Part shown: positions 1 to 9,768 of the stretch, in pieces
Position numbering within the stretch: the stretch's first letter is position 1
How the letters are laid out: every line of letters begins with the position of its first letter
Source: Pantoea sp. 1.19
GTDB taxonomy: Bacteria; Pseudomonadota; Gammaproteobacteria; Enterobacterales; Enterobacteriaceae
Reading direction: 5' to 3'
DNA: 64,000 nucleotides
Assembly: GCF_001922585.1 (NCBI RefSeq)
Contig: NZ_MRBS01000005.1
Location: forward strand, 108,115 to 172,114
Position numbers and translations under genes: made by a program
Notes under the pieces: model-generated
What the model was told of the DNA's origin: nothing
The model's database searches: none
Seen by the model: only the letters and a program-made list of their open reading frames with translations

Positions 1-1281
1 CAGCCCTACGATGCCCCCAACTGGGTACGTACCGATCGTCCTACCCGCTTTAGCGAGCTGACGCAGTACCAGGAGCAGCTGCAATCCAGCGGGCTGCAGC
101 CGTGGCCGATTGCGCTGAACATGAATCTGCCGCCGGACCTGTTCCTGGTGCGCGCGCGCGGCATTGATATGAATATCAAGTACCGCTACACCTCACCAAT
201 CCAGAACGACGGTTCGCGACTGGCGATCAGCCTGAACAACCAGTTCATTCAGGACTATCCGCTCACGACCCGCGGCGAGCAGGGTAAAGCGCTGCTGCGT
301 ATTCCACTGGTACAGGGGCTGCTGGATGGGCGTACGCAGATCACCATCCCGGCGCTGCGCCTCGGCGTGGTGAATCAGCTGCGGTTCGATTTCGACTATG
401 CCACGACCTTTCTTGGCGGTGCGGCAGACGGTCGCTGTGAAACCGTTCTGCCGGTGGAGCAGAAGGTGGTGGTGGACGGCGATTCGACGCTCGACTTCTC
501 CGGCTATCGTCACTTTATTGAGATGCCGTCGCTGCGGGCCTACGCCAACGCCGGTTTTCCGTTCAGCCGCTATGCCGATCTGTCGCAAACACTGGTGCTG
601 GTAAACGCGCAGCCGAAGCCCGAACAGGTCAGCGCGCTGTTAAACGCGCTGGGTAACATTGGCGCGCAAACCGGCTATCCGGCACTGCAGGTTCAGCTCA
701 CTGACGACTGGAATCAGGCGAAGCAGCGCGACAGCGATCTGCTGCTGATTGGCAACGTGCCGGCGGAACTGCGCGATGACCAGCAAATAAATGCACTGGT
801 AGAGACGGTGCGCGGCTGGGTAAAAAAACCGATCCGACAAAATATGCAGGATTCACCGATTGCACCGGCGGCCGATCGCGAAGCGGAGAGCCAGACCACG
901 ATTGTCTCCGACGGTCCGCTGGCCGCCATTGTCGGCTTCCAGTCGCCGTTCCATGAGCAGCGTAGCGTAGTGGCCCTGCTGGCCGACAGCCCGCGCGCCT
1001 GGCAGTTACTCAACAATGCGCTGCTCGATTCGGGTAAGCGCGCGGTGGTCTTCGGTTCCGCCAGCCTGATTCGCGAGTCGGGTGTTAACAGCCTGCGCGT
1101 GGGTGACACTTACTTCGTTGGCCATCTGCCGTGGTGGGAGCGCCTGTGGAATATGCTGGCCACCCATCCGGTGCTGCTGGCGACCGCGGCGCTGCTGGTA
1201 GTGGTGATCTTTGCCGTGATGCTGTGGCGCCTGATGCGCATCATTAGCCGTCGTCGCCTGAGCGATGAGGATCGTCACTGA
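1..1281 (+). CDS. bcsB: Cellulose synthase periplasmic/regulatory subunit BcsB (3' part)
   Basis: The frame is open from base 1, so the 5' part lies outside the window; 426 residues are visible. BcsB is the periplasmic partner of the BcsA synthase. It guides nascent cellulose across the periplasm and is anchored in the inner membrane by one C-terminal helix. That helix is visible here as a hydrophobic stretch (LLATAALLVVVIFAVMLW) followed by a basic cytoplasmic tail ending RRRLSDEDRH. The upstream part reads as the usual mixed beta BcsB domains (PLVQGLLDGRTQITIP, LGVVNQLRFDFDY). The TGA stop overlaps the bcsZ ATG by one base, so translation is probably coupled. bcsA is expected just upstream. 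Identity rests on sequence resemblance and the bcsB-Z-C order. Confidence 0.95.
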   Translation, partial: QPYDAPNWVRTDRPTRFSELTQYQEQLQSSGLQPWPIALNMNLPPDLFLVRARGIDMNIKYRYTSPIQNDGSRLAISLNNQFIQDYPLTTRGEQGKALLRIPLVQGLLDGRTQITIPALRLGVVNQLRFDFDYATTFLGGAADGRCETVLPVEQKVVVDGDSTLDFSGYRHFIEMPSLRAYANAGFPFSRYADLSQTLVLVNAQPKPEQVSALLNALGNIGAQTGYPALQVQLTDDWNQAKQRDSDLLLIGNVPAELRDDQQINALVETVRGWVKKPIRQNMQDSPIAPAADREAESQTTIVSDGPLAAIVGFQSPFHEQRSVVALLADSPRAWQLLNNALLDSGKRAVVFGSASLIRESGVNSLRVGDTYFVGHLPWWERLWNMLATHPVLLATAALLVVVIFAVMLWRLMRIISRRRLSDEDRH

Positions 1282-2384
1282 TGGGGAGGCGGTTCTCCGG
1301 GATGTTGGTGGCGCTGCTGCTGAGCAGTAGCGCGCTGGCCGCCTGTGAGTGGCCGCTGTGGCAGAGTTTCAGCCGCGACTACATCAGCGCCGACGGACGG
1401 GTCATCGATCCCAGCGACGCGCGTGCGATAACCACCTCGGAAGGGCAGAGCTATGCGCTGTTCTTTGCGCTGGTGGCCAACGATCGTGAGACCTTTGACC
1501 GCGTGCTGGGGTGGACGGAAAACAATCTGGCTCAGGGCGATTTGACCGCCCATCTGCCGGCCTGGGTATGGGGAAAAAGCCCCGACGGGCGCTGGCAGGT
1601 GTTGGACAGCAACTCCGCCTCTGACGCCGACTTATGGATTGCTTATTCGCTCCTGCAGGCCGCTCGTCTGTGGCAAAGCCGTCATTATCAGGTGCTGGGA
1701 ACCCTGCTTCTGAGCCGGATCGCCCGCGAAGAGGTAGCCGATATTCCCGGTGTCGGACCGACTCTGCTGCCGGGGCGAACCGGCTTTCAGCGCGCAGAGG
1801 AGTGGGACGTGAATCCCAGCTATGTGCCGCTGCAGCTGATCCGCAGCTTTGCCGCGCTGCCCGGGCCGTGGCGCGCGATGGGCAACAGCGCGGTTACGCT
1901 GCTTACCGGCAGTGCTCCGCGGGGATTTTCCCCCGACTGGTACCGCTGGCGTCGCGACAAAGGCTGGGAGCCTGATGCGCAAAAAGGGCCGCGCGGCAGC
2001 TATGATGCCATACGCGTCTACTTGTGGGCGGGCATGCTGCACCCTGACGATCCGGCGCGCGCGGCCTTGCTGCAGCATTTCGCGCCGATGCGGGCGGAAA
2101 CTGAACGCGCGGGCCAGCCGCCGGAGCGCGTAAACGTGCTGACCGGCGAGATGCAGAACCGCGGTCCGGTCGGTTTTTCCGCCGCGCTGCTGCCGTTTAT
2201 GCAGGATTCGCCGGTGCAGGAGGCTTTGCGCCGGCAGGTCACTGCACAGTTACCCGGTAAGGATGCCTACTACAGTGCCGTATTAACACTGTTTGGTCTG
2301 GGATGGGACCACCGACTCTACCGCTTTTCGCCGCAGGGGGCGTTACTCCCGGCCTGGAAGGAACAATGCGTAAACACACACTGA
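1281..2384 (+). CDS. bcsZ: Periplasmic endo-1,4-beta-glucanase BcsZ (GH8)
   Basis: This is a 367-residue glycosyl hydrolase family 8 cellulase that trims or releases cellulose in the periplasm and is needed for normal export. Residues 1-20 form a signal peptide (MGRRFSGMLVALLLSSSALA before ACEWPLW). The GH8 catalytic acid is probably E54 in TSEGQSYALFF, and the conserved SNSASDADLW stretch lies near residues 110-119. Length matches the family (about 368 in E. coli). The ATG overlaps the bcsB stop (TGATG), and bcsC starts 19 bases before this stop, so bcsB-Z-C is one tightly coupled operon. No truncation or missing key residue was noticed. Confidence 0.95.
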   Translation: MGRRFSGMLVALLLSSSALAACEWPLWQSFSRDYISADGRVIDPSDARAITTSEGQSYALFFALVANDRETFDRVLGWTENNLAQGDLTAHLPAWVWGKSPDGRWQVLDSNSASDADLWIAYSLLQAARLWQSRHYQVLGTLLLSRIAREEVADIPGVGPTLLPGRTGFQRAEEWDVNPSYVPLQLIRSFAALPGPWRAMGNSAVTLLTGSAPRGFSPDWYRWRRDKGWEPDAQKGPRGSYDAIRVYLWAGMLHPDDPARAALLQHFAPMRAETERAGQPPERVNVLTGEMQNRGPVGFSAALLPFMQDSPVQEALRRQVTAQLPGKDAYYSAVLTLFGLGWDHRLYRFSPQGALLPAWKEQCVNTH

Positions 2385-5300
2385 GTCTGCTGGCCCTGAG
2401 CATCGCCGGGGCGCTGTTCACGTCTCCCGCGCTGCGGGCGAAGGAGCATTCGCCGTTGGCTAACGCCGCTTCGCCGCAGCAGCTGCTGCTGCAGCAGGTA
2501 CGCCAGGCTGAAGCAAGCAACCGCTACGATTTGGTCACGCAGGCGCTCTATCGCCTCGATAAAATCGATCCGGATAACCCCGAGGTGCTGGCGGCAAAAA
2601 TTCGTCTTGCGCTTCATCAGGGCGAGAGTCAGAAAGCCCGCGATCTGATGGCAAGCCTGCGGCGCAGCGCGCCGAACGCCGATGCTACCCGCGAAGCCGA
2701 TGCCGCCATGCTGTTGGCGACGCCTGAGGGACGGGAAAAATGGCAGCAGGCGCGGCTACTGGCCACGGCCGGCCGCTTAGAAGCAGCGCGGGCGCAATAC
2801 GATGCGCTGTTTAACGGTAACTTTCCCGGGGTTGACGTGGCGCTGGAGTACTGGCAGCTGGTCGCGCGGTTGCCCGGCGGTCAGCGCGAGGCGCAGCCGG
2901 CGCTGCAGGCGCTGGATAAGACCTATCCCGGTAACAGCGGGGTGCGGCTGGCGCTGGCAAGAATTGCGCTGAGCGAGAATAAACCGGACGAGGCGATCGG
3001 TCAGCTGAAGCGTGCGGCAGAGGTCCCGGCCGGACGCGATGAGGCGGCGGAGACCTGGCTGACAACCATTAAAGCCATGCCGGTCAGCGCGCAGAGCGTC
3101 GCGGCTCTGCAGCAGTATTTGCAAACCTTCACCCGCGGCGACGCGCGCGCGCGCGGCGACGCTGAGCTGCAGCGTCAGCAGGCGCAGCTGACCGATCCGG
3201 TTTGGCAGCAGCGCCAGCGCGGCCTGACGCTGATTGATCGCGGCGCCGGCGCGGCGGCGATCCCGGCCCTGCGCGCGGCCCTGCAGGCCAACCCGCATGA
3301 TGGTGAATTGCTGGGCGCGATGGGCCAGGCGCTGGCGCGCACCGATCAGCGCGCGGCGGCTCAGGATTACTACCAGCGCGCCATCGCCGCGGATGCGCAG
3401 AGCTGGCGTATTGATAAGTGGCGTAGCCTGCAGGCCTCCAACCAGTACTGGCTGGCGATCGGGCAGGGCGATGCGGCCCTGAAGCGCGGCGATACCGCCG
3501 CGGCGCAGCAGCGCTATCAGCAGGCGCGGGCGCTGGATGGCCGCGACCCCTGGGCGGCGATCGGCCTTGGCGACGTGGCCCTGGCGCGCCATGACAGTGC
3601 GCGAGCGGAAACGTTCTACCGCCAGGCGCTGCGGCTGGAAGCGGATAATGCGACGGCGGTCAGGCGACTGGCGGCGCTCTATCAGCAGCAATCGCCCGAG
3701 CGGGCAATGGCCTTTATTAACGAGCTGCCCGCCGCGCAGCAGCGGACGCTGAGTACAACAGTGAAAAGCCTGCGCAGCGACGGCCTGCGTGCGCAAGCAG
3801 AGGCGCTGGCCCGGCAGGGTAGCTGGGCGCAGGCGGCGGCGCGCTATCGCCAGGCGCAGCAGGATAATCCGGACGATGTCTGGCTGAACTACCGACTGGC
3901 CGGTGCGCTTCGCCAGGCGGGGCAACCGGCTGAAGCCGATCGGGTGATGGCCGCGATGGCAACGCGGCGCGGGCAGGATGCGGAATTTATCTACGCCTGG
4001 GGGCTCTATCTGTCCGGTTCCGATCGCGATGCGCAGGCGCTGCAACAGCTGCAGCGCCTGCCCAAAGCGCAGTGGACGCCCAACATGCAGGAGTTGGCGA
4101 CGCGACTGGAAGCCAATGCCCTGCTCGACCGGGCCAACGCGCTGCGGGACGCTGGCGATGAGGCAGGGGCCGGGGCGCTGCTGCGTCAGTCGCCGCCGAC
4201 GCCGCGTATCCAGCTGACGCTGGCCGACTGGGCGCTGCAGCGCGGCGACGCCGAACGGGCGCTGGCCGGGTATCGCAGGGTGAAAGCCGGCGCGCCGCAG
4301 AATACGGATGCGCAGCTGGGGGAAGTGGAGGCGCTGATTGCCCTGCAGCGTCAGGCCGAGGCGCGTACCGCGCTGGCGGCGCTGCCGCCGTCGGTGGCGG
4401 CGGAGAGCCTGAACAGCGGTCGCCGGGTGGCCAACGCCTGGCAGAGTCTGGGCGACACTGAGCAGGCGCAGACGCGGTTTGCCAGTCTGAAAGCGCGCGC
4501 GCAGCCGCCGGCAGAGGCGCAGAGTCGGGCACTGGTCTGGCGGGACGCCGCGCGGCTCGAGCCGCCGCAGCTGGCGCGGGATGATTATGCGCAGGCGATG
4601 GTAGCCAGCGGTATTGCGCCAACGCTGCCGACCGATGATGACGGCTATACGCGGCTGAGCCGCAATCAGCCCGGTGACGACTGGCTGAAGCGCAGTATTC
4701 GCAGCGATGCGGCGGCGCTGTATCGACGTCAGGAGACGACGGTAACGCTTGAGCAGGATTACTCGCGCAATAAAGGCACCGGCGGCTATTCCGACTTTAC
4801 CGGCTGGACCACCATGCTGCAGGTGGATACCCCGCTGGCCGACGGCAAAAGCTTTTTTCGCGCCGACCGCGTGCAGCTGGACGCCGGACGCTTCTCGCCG
4901 GACGCCGACGGCAACTACAGCGCAAACTTTGGTACCTGCGATATCGTGGACTGCCGCAGCGGCTACCACCAGAAGACCGACGGCGTCAGCGTGGCGACCG
5001 GCTGGGCTAACGATCGCTGGTCTGCCGACATCGGTACCACGCCGATGGGCTTTGATGTCGTTGACTGGGTCGGCGGCGTAACCTGGAACAGTGATGTGCA
5101 CAACGTTGGCGTGTCGCTGACGGCCTCACGCCGGCCGATCTCCAGCTCCATGCTCTCTTACGCCGGTGCAACCGATCCTAATACCGGACAAAAATGGGGC
5201 GGCGTGCGCGCCACCGGCGGGGGCCTTGGCCTCAGCTATGATCGCGGCGGCGACCACGGCGTGTGGGCCGATCTCAGCGCCCATCAGCTGACCGGTAAGA

Positions 5301-5914
5301 ACGTGGCCGATAACCGCCGCGAGCGGCTGATGGCCGGTTACTACTACAAATGGATTAATGAAGATAACCGCCGCGCGACGATCGGCCTGAATACGATGCT
5401 TTGGCACTACCAGAAAGATCTGAGCGATTACTACTTCAGTCAGGGCGGCTACTATAGCCCGCAGCGTTACTTTTCGCTGGCCGTGCCGGTTAACTATCGC
5501 CAGCGTACCGACAACTGGTCGTTCGAGGTGGGCGGGTCGGTCTCCTGGTCACGTTCAAGAACCGATGCTTCCCCGGACTATCCGCGCACCGACTGGGTAC
5601 CGGGCAACGTCATTGAGCAGCTGAATAATGCCGGGGTGGACAATCCGTTCGCCAGCCGGGATGCGCTGATTACGGCGATCAGTCAGCGCGGCAGCCGCGC
5701 CAGCAGCAGCAGTGGTGTCGGTTATACGGCCCACGCGTTGATTGAGCGCCGGGTCAGCAGCCACTGGACGGTTGGGCTCGGCATTGATATTCAGCAGGCA
5801 AAAGATTACACCCCCAGCCACGGTTTGCTGTATGTCCGCTATTCGATGGCCGGCTGGCAGGGCGATCTGGATCTGCCCCCGCAGCCGCTGATTCCGTATG
5901 CTGACTTTAAGTAG
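2366..5914 (+). CDS. bcsC: Cellulose export outer-membrane protein BcsC
   Basis: This 1182-residue secretin-like exporter carries cellulose through the outer membrane. The chosen ATG has a strong ribosome site (GGAAGGA) and is followed by a signal peptide (MRKHTLSLLALSIAGALF...ALRA). An in-frame ATG 63 bases upstream would place a non-signal extension inside bcsZ and is less likely. Residues about 30-780 are Ala/Gln/Leu-rich tetratricopeptide repeats (for example GELLGAMGQALARTDQRAAAQDYYQRA). From about residue 790 the protein becomes a BCSC_C beta-barrel (GYSDFTGWTTMLQVDTPL, then many aromatic alternating strands) and ends PLIPYADFK. Length is close to E. coli BcsC (about 1157). The gene lies at the end of the bcs operon; hmsP follows after about 110 bases. 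Confidence 0.95.
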   Translation: MRKHTLSLLALSIAGALFTSPALRAKEHSPLANAASPQQLLLQQVRQAEASNRYDLVTQALYRLDKIDPDNPEVLAAKIRLALHQGESQKARDLMASLRRSAPNADATREADAAMLLATPEGREKWQQARLLATAGRLEAARAQYDALFNGNFPGVDVALEYWQLVARLPGGQREAQPALQALDKTYPGNSGVRLALARIALSENKPDEAIGQLKRAAEVPAGRDEAAETWLTTIKAMPVSAQSVAALQQYLQTFTRGDARARGDAELQRQQAQLTDPVWQQRQRGLTLIDRGAGAAAIPALRAALQANPHDGELLGAMGQALARTDQRAAAQDYYQRAIAADAQSWRIDKWRSLQASNQYWLAIGQGDAALKRGDTAAAQQRYQQARALDGRDPWAAIGLGDVALARHDSARAETFYRQALRLEADNATAVRRLAALYQQQSPERAMAFINELPAAQQRTLSTTVKSLRSDGLRAQAEALARQGSWAQAAARYRQAQQDNPDDVWLNYRLAGALRQAGQPAEADRVMAAMATRRGQDAEFIYAWGLYLSGSDRDAQALQQLQRLPKAQWTPNMQELATRLEANALLDRANALRDAGDEAGAGALLRQSPPTPRIQLTLADWALQRGDAERALAGYRRVKAGAPQNTDAQLGEVEALIALQRQAEARTALAALPPSVAAESLNSGRRVANAWQSLGDTEQAQTRFASLKARAQPPAEAQSRALVWRDAARLEPPQLARDDYAQAMVASGIAPTLPTDDDGYTRLSRNQPGDDWLKRSIRSDAAALYRRQETTVTLEQDYSRNKGTGGYSDFTGWTTMLQVDTPLADGKSFFRADRVQLDAGRFSPDADGNYSANFGTCDIVDCRSGYHQKTDGVSVATGWANDRWSADIGTTPMGFDVVDWVGGVTWNSDVHNVGVSLTASRRPISSSMLSYAGATDPNTGQKWGGVRATGGGLGLSYDRGGDHGVWADLSAHQLTGKNVADNRRERLMAGYYYKWINEDNRRATIGLNTMLWHYQKDLSDYYFSQGGYYSPQRYFSLAVPVNYRQRTDNWSFEVGGSVSWSRSRTDASPDYPRTDWVPGNVIEQLNNAGVDNPFASRDALITAISQRGSRASSSSGVGYTAHALIERRVSSHWTVGLGIDIQQAKDYTPSHGLLYVRYSMAGWQGDLDLPPQPLIPYADFK

Positions 5915-5955
5915 CGGCCAATTCTGAAAGCGAGAAGCGTGGGAATAAGATAGGA

Positions 5956-5990
5956 TATACTTTCTCACGGACGGTCTGGCGCCGTCCGTG
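5956..5990 (+). promoter_or_regulatory. Possible hmsP -10 box followed by a 5'-end hairpin
   Basis: A TATACT hexamer lies at 5956-5961 without a clear -35 element. About five bases downstream is a perfect 9-bp inverted repeat (CACGGACGG / CCGTCCGTG, loop TCTGGCG, 5966-5990). No T-run follows, so it is not a typical bcsC terminator. It could be a 5'-end stem of the hmsP transcript. Function is inferred. Confidence 0.35.
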
Positions 5991-6025
5991 TGCCCATCCC
6001 CTTATTCCGCTTCAGGGAGTTCGCG

Positions 6026-8041
6026 TTGCGTGTCGTCAGTCGCTCGTTAACGATAAAACAGATGGCAACGGTGTCCGGTCTGGCGGTCATCGTCATTTCA
6101 ATCTTTATCGTCATTCAGCTTTTTCACTTTGTGCAGCAGCGCAGAATGGACTACGCCACGCAAATGGAAAATATTGCTCACACGGTGCGCAAACCGCTAT
6201 CGGAGGCAGTGCTAAAAGCCGATATTCCACAGGCGGAACGTATTCTCGCCTCGCTGAAGCCGGCCGGCATTCTCTCCCGCGCCGACGTGGTGCTGCCGAA
6301 CGCCTTTCAGGCGCTGCGCAGTGATTTCGCGTCAGAAAAAGCCGTGCCGCGGCTGGTCGCCCGACTGTTTGAACTGCCGGTGCAGATCACCGTTCCGCTC
6401 TACTCGGTCGATCCGCCCAATCCGAAGCCGCTGGCCTATCTGGTCCTGCAGGCGGATTCATGGCGGGTCTACCAGTTTATCCTCAGCGCGTTGGCCACCA
6501 TGGTGACGACTTATCTGCTGCTGGCGCTGATTCTTTCAGTGGCGATTGGCTGGTGCCTGAATCGACTGATGGTGCACCCGCTGCGAAAAATTGCCCGTGA
6601 ACTGCAGGCGCTGCCGACGCATGCGGTGGCCGGTCATCAGCTACCGATGCCGCCGCTGCATCGCGATGATGAGCTGGGAATGCTGGTACGCAGCTACAAC
6701 CGCAACCAGCAGGTGCTGGCGCGTTTGCACGCGGATTATGGTCGTCAGGCGACCCACTATCCGCTCAGTGAACTGCCAAACCGCACGCTGTTTCTGGCGC
6801 TGCTCGAGCAGTATCTGGCCGGCAGCAGCGCGCTGGCGCCCTTCTCGGTGCTGGTAATACGTATCGACACTTTGCACGACGGCGGGATGATGAACGACGT
6901 CCAGCGCGACGCGCTGCTGCTCACGCTGGTGGGGCGACTGCGCGGTACGCTGGATGCCAGTACCGTGCTGGCACAGCTTAATGACACTGATTTTGCCGTG
7001 CTGGCGCGGCGCGCGGGCACGCCGTTTCGCGCCATGCAGCTGGCACGCGCGCTGCAGCATTTGCTGTCGCAGCCGCTGCCGCTGGAGGGGATTCGTCTGC
7101 GGCCGCGCGCCAGCATTGGCATTGCACAACGCGACGGCCAGAGTCTGAGCGCGGAGGCGCTGCTGCGGCGGGCGATATCGGCGATGATGAGCGCCCGGCA
7201 TCACAACGCGCAGCCCATTCTGTTTTTCGATCCGCAGCTGACCGAGCGGGCGCAAAACCGCCTGAATATTGAGCACAGTATTCTGACCGCGCTGGAGCAG
7301 GAGCAGTTTGTCCTGTTTCTTCAGCCGCAGACGGACATGCGCGACGGCGCGCTGGTCGGCGCGGAGGCACTTCTGCGCATGCGGTTAGCCGACGGCAGCT
7401 ATGGCCTGCCGGATGAATTTATCACCAACGCCGAAGAGACCAGTATGATGGGCGAGCTGGGACGCTGGGTGCTGGAAGAGTCCTGTCGGCTGCTGGCCGG
7501 CTGGCAGGCGCGCGGCATTACGCTGCCGCTCAGCGTCAACCTGTCGGCGCTGCAGCTGCGTGATACCGGTATGGTGGGGCATCTGCGCGAACTGCTGCAG
7601 CGCCATCGCATCCGGCCTGGCCAGCTGATTCTGGAACTGACCGAGACGGCGCAGGTGGGTGAGCCGCAGCAGGCGCTGGCGCTGCTGCAGGAGATTTGCG
7701 ATGCCGGGGTAGCGATTGCCCTTGACGATTTCGGGATGGGGTATGCCAATCTGCACTGCCTGAGTCAGTTTAAGTCGCTGCCGATCAGCAAGCTAAAAAT
7801 GGATCGCAGCTTCGTTGCCGCACTGCCAGAGGATGACTCGATGGTGCGCATCGTGGCGGCTATCGGCCACATCACCGGGCTGAGCGTGATTGCTGAAGGC
7901 GTTGAGTCTGCTGAGCAGCGCGACTGGCTGCTGGCGCGTGGCATCACCCTGGCACAGGGCTATTTCTATGCCCAACCGCTGAGCTGGCAGGCCTTCAACC
8001 TGCGTTATTTTCCCACCCGCAGTGACGAAGAGCCGGCGTAA
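6026..8041 (+). CDS. hmsP: c-di-GMP phosphodiesterase HmsP/PdeK family (biofilm regulator)
   Basis: This 671-residue inner-membrane protein hydrolyses c-di-GMP and so restrains biofilm and cellulose production. TTG at 6026 is chosen because AGGGAG sits six bases upstream and the N-terminus then matches E. coli YhjK (RVVSRSLTIKQMA); a GTG at 5990 would add 12 residues. Two membrane helices (about 13-34 and 150-178) flank a periplasmic domain, followed by a HAMP-like region. The GGDEF domain is degenerate: NDTDF near residue 319 replaces the GGDEF signature, so cyclase activity is unlikely. The EAL domain is complete: GAEALLRMR (about 446), NLSALQL, LILELTETA, LDDFGMGYANL (about 565), LKMDRSF and AEGVES. 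It sits next to bcsC as in E. coli. Confidence 0.92.
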   Translation: MRVVSRSLTIKQMATVSGLAVIVISIFIVIQLFHFVQQRRMDYATQMENIAHTVRKPLSEAVLKADIPQAERILASLKPAGILSRADVVLPNAFQALRSDFASEKAVPRLVARLFELPVQITVPLYSVDPPNPKPLAYLVLQADSWRVYQFILSALATMVTTYLLLALILSVAIGWCLNRLMVHPLRKIARELQALPTHAVAGHQLPMPPLHRDDELGMLVRSYNRNQQVLARLHADYGRQATHYPLSELPNRTLFLALLEQYLAGSSALAPFSVLVIRIDTLHDGGMMNDVQRDALLLTLVGRLRGTLDASTVLAQLNDTDFAVLARRAGTPFRAMQLARALQHLLSQPLPLEGIRLRPRASIGIAQRDGQSLSAEALLRRAISAMMSARHHNAQPILFFDPQLTERAQNRLNIEHSILTALEQEQFVLFLQPQTDMRDGALVGAEALLRMRLADGSYGLPDEFITNAEETSMMGELGRWVLEESCRLLAGWQARGITLPLSVNLSALQLRDTGMVGHLRELLQRHRIRPGQLILELTETAQVGEPQQALALLQEICDAGVAIALDDFGMGYANLHCLSQFKSLPISKLKMDRSFVAALPEDDSMVRIVAAIGHITGLSVIAEGVESAEQRDWLLARGITLAQGYFYAQPLSWQAFNLRYFPTRSDEEPA

Positions 8042-8225
8042 GGCGGCTCTTAACAATAACTTTACTTTTAAAACCGTCAGCTGAAGCGTTTCAGTTCATG
8101 AATGCCGGCCTGACACCCGCTGACTAACTACTCTTCAGGTTATCACGGTGTTATTTTTTTTCCGTTACTGATGATAATTAAAGCGGCGTTAAGCCGTCCT
8201 TCTGTCGTGAGCGGGTACCCGTCAA

Positions 8226-9512
8226 ATGAAAACATCCATATTTAAGAGTCTGTACTTTCAGGTACTTGTTGCCATCGCGGCCGGTGTGCTGCTGGGGCAC
8301 TTCTGGCCGGACCTCGGCGCGCAGATGAAGCCGCTGGGTGATGGATTTGTTAAATTGATCAAGATGATTATCGCCCCGGTGATTTTCTGTACCGTGGTGA
8401 CCGGTATCGCCGGGATGGAGAGCATGAAGGCCGTTGGACGCACCGGTGCAGTGGCGCTGCTCTATTTCGAGGTGGTCAGCACTATCGCGCTGATCATCGG
8501 CCTGCTGGTGGTCAATATCATTCAGCCCGGCGCCGGCATGAACATCGATCCGGCCACGCTGGATGCGAAAGCGGTAGCGGTATACGCCCAGCAGGCCGAG
8601 CAGCAGGGCATCGTGGCGTTTCTGCTTGATGTCATCCCTTCCAGCGTCATTGGCGCCTTTGCCAGCGGCAATATTCTGCAGGTATTGCTGTTCGCCGTAC
8701 TGTTTGGGTTTGCGCTGCACCGCCTGGGTGACAAAGGTACGCTGATCTTTAACGTTATCGACAGCTTCTCGCGGGTGATCTTCGGCATCATCAATATGAT
8801 CATGCGTCTGGCTCCGATCGGCGCATTTGGCGCCATGGCCTTCACCATTGGTAAATATGGCGTTGGCTCGCTGGTACAGCTCGGACAGCTGATTATCTGT
8901 TTCTATATCACCTGCGTACTGTTTGTGGTTGTGGTGCTCGGGATTATCGCCCGGCTGGCTGGCTTTAATATCTTTAAGTTTATTAACTATATCCGTGAAG
9001 AGCTGCTGATTGTGCTGGGTACCTCCTCTTCCGAGTCGGCGCTGCCGCGCATGCTCGACAAGATGGAGCGGCTGGGCTGTAAAAAATCCGTGGTGGGGCT
9101 GGTGATTCCGACCGGCTATTCCTTCAATCTTGATGGCACCTCAATCTACCTGACCATGGCGGCGGTGTTCATTGCGCAGGCGACCAACGCCCACATGGAT
9201 ATCTGGCATCAAATTACCCTGCTGGTGGTGCTGCTGCTCTCCTCCAAAGGGGCGGCCGGTGTAACCGGCAGCGGCTTTATCGTTCTCGCCGCCACCTTAT
9301 CCGCCGTGGGGCACCTGCCGGTTGCCGGTCTGGCGCTGATCCTCGGGATTGATCGCTTTATGTCAGAAGCGCGTGCGCTGACCAATCTGGTGGGCAACGG
9401 CGTCGCCACGGTCGTGGTCGCTCGCTGGGTGGGCGAACTGGATCATAAACAGATGAAAGCGACGCTGGACAATCCTTCTCAGGCGAAAAGCATCGCCGAA
9501 ACGACGCATTAA
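8226..9512 (+). CDS. dctA: C4-dicarboxylate:H+ symporter DctA
   Basis: This 428-residue inner-membrane transporter of the DAACS/glutamate-aspartate family takes up succinate, fumarate, malate and orotate aerobically. Length equals the E. coli protein. The family signature is intact: the serine-rich re-entrant loop [12 protein letters not shown], the [18 protein letters not shown] helix, the second loop [13 protein letters not shown], and [26 protein letters not shown] near the C-terminus. It keeps its E. coli position between yhjK (hmsP) and yhjJ. A strong stem-loop follows. In other enterobacteria it is induced by DcuSR and CRP; no clear binding site was recognised in the 184 bases upstream. 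Confidence 0.96.
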   Translation: MKTSIFKSLYFQVLVAIAAGVLLGHFWPDLGAQMKPLGDGFVKLIKMIIAPVIFCTVVTGIAGMESMKAVGRTGAVALLYFEVVSTIALIIGLLVVNIIQPGAGMNIDPATLDAKAVAVYAQQAEQQGIVAFLLDVIPSSVIGAFASGNILQVLLFAVLFGFALHRLGDKGTLIFNVIDSFSRVIFGIINMIMRLAPIGAFGAMAFTIGKYGVGSLVQLGQLIICFYITCVLFVVVVLGIIARLAGFNIFKFINYIREELLIVLGTSSSESALPRMLDKMERLGCKKSVVGLVIPTGYSFNLDGTSIYLTMAAVFIAQATNAHMDIWHQITLLVVLLLSSKGAAGVTGSGFIVLAATLSAVGHLPVAGLALILGIDRFMSEARALTNLVGNGVATVVVARWVGELDHKQMKATLDNPSQAKSIAETTH

Positions 9513-9537
9513 GTACTAAATCAAGAAATGTCAGCTT

Positions 9538-9574
9538 AAATGCCCGCTGCGACTTGCCCTCGCAGCGGGCATTT
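9538..9574 (+). terminator. Stem-loop after dctA
   Basis: A perfect 15-bp inverted repeat (AAATGCCCGCTGCGA / TCGCAGCGGGCATTT) with a 7-base loop starts 26 bases after the dctA stop. The three Ts that close the stem and weak T-richness after it fit an intrinsic terminator or 3'-end stabiliser. Confidence 0.75.
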
Positions 9575-9768
9575 GCATAATAAGCCCCCTCAGTATTGCG
9601 CTCAGTGAACCTGGCACCGCGTTGCAGGCTGCTGATCGCGAACTATTTTCACCTGATGATGTGACATCCTTTAGGATTTGTGGTCTAACCCCCATTGGGG
9701 TTTGCCGCAGCGCGCCGCGCGGTGAGCATCGCACACTTTTTTTGCTTTTGTGATAACCGGGAGTTCAC

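Noticed and set aside
2777..5101. 774-codon minus-strand frame inside bcsC
   Set aside because: Shadow of the high-GC bcsC coding strand; Arg/Ala-rich with no domain features.
8042..8225. CRP or DcuR site upstream of dctA
   Set aside because: No TGTGA-N6-TCACA-like dyad found by eye.
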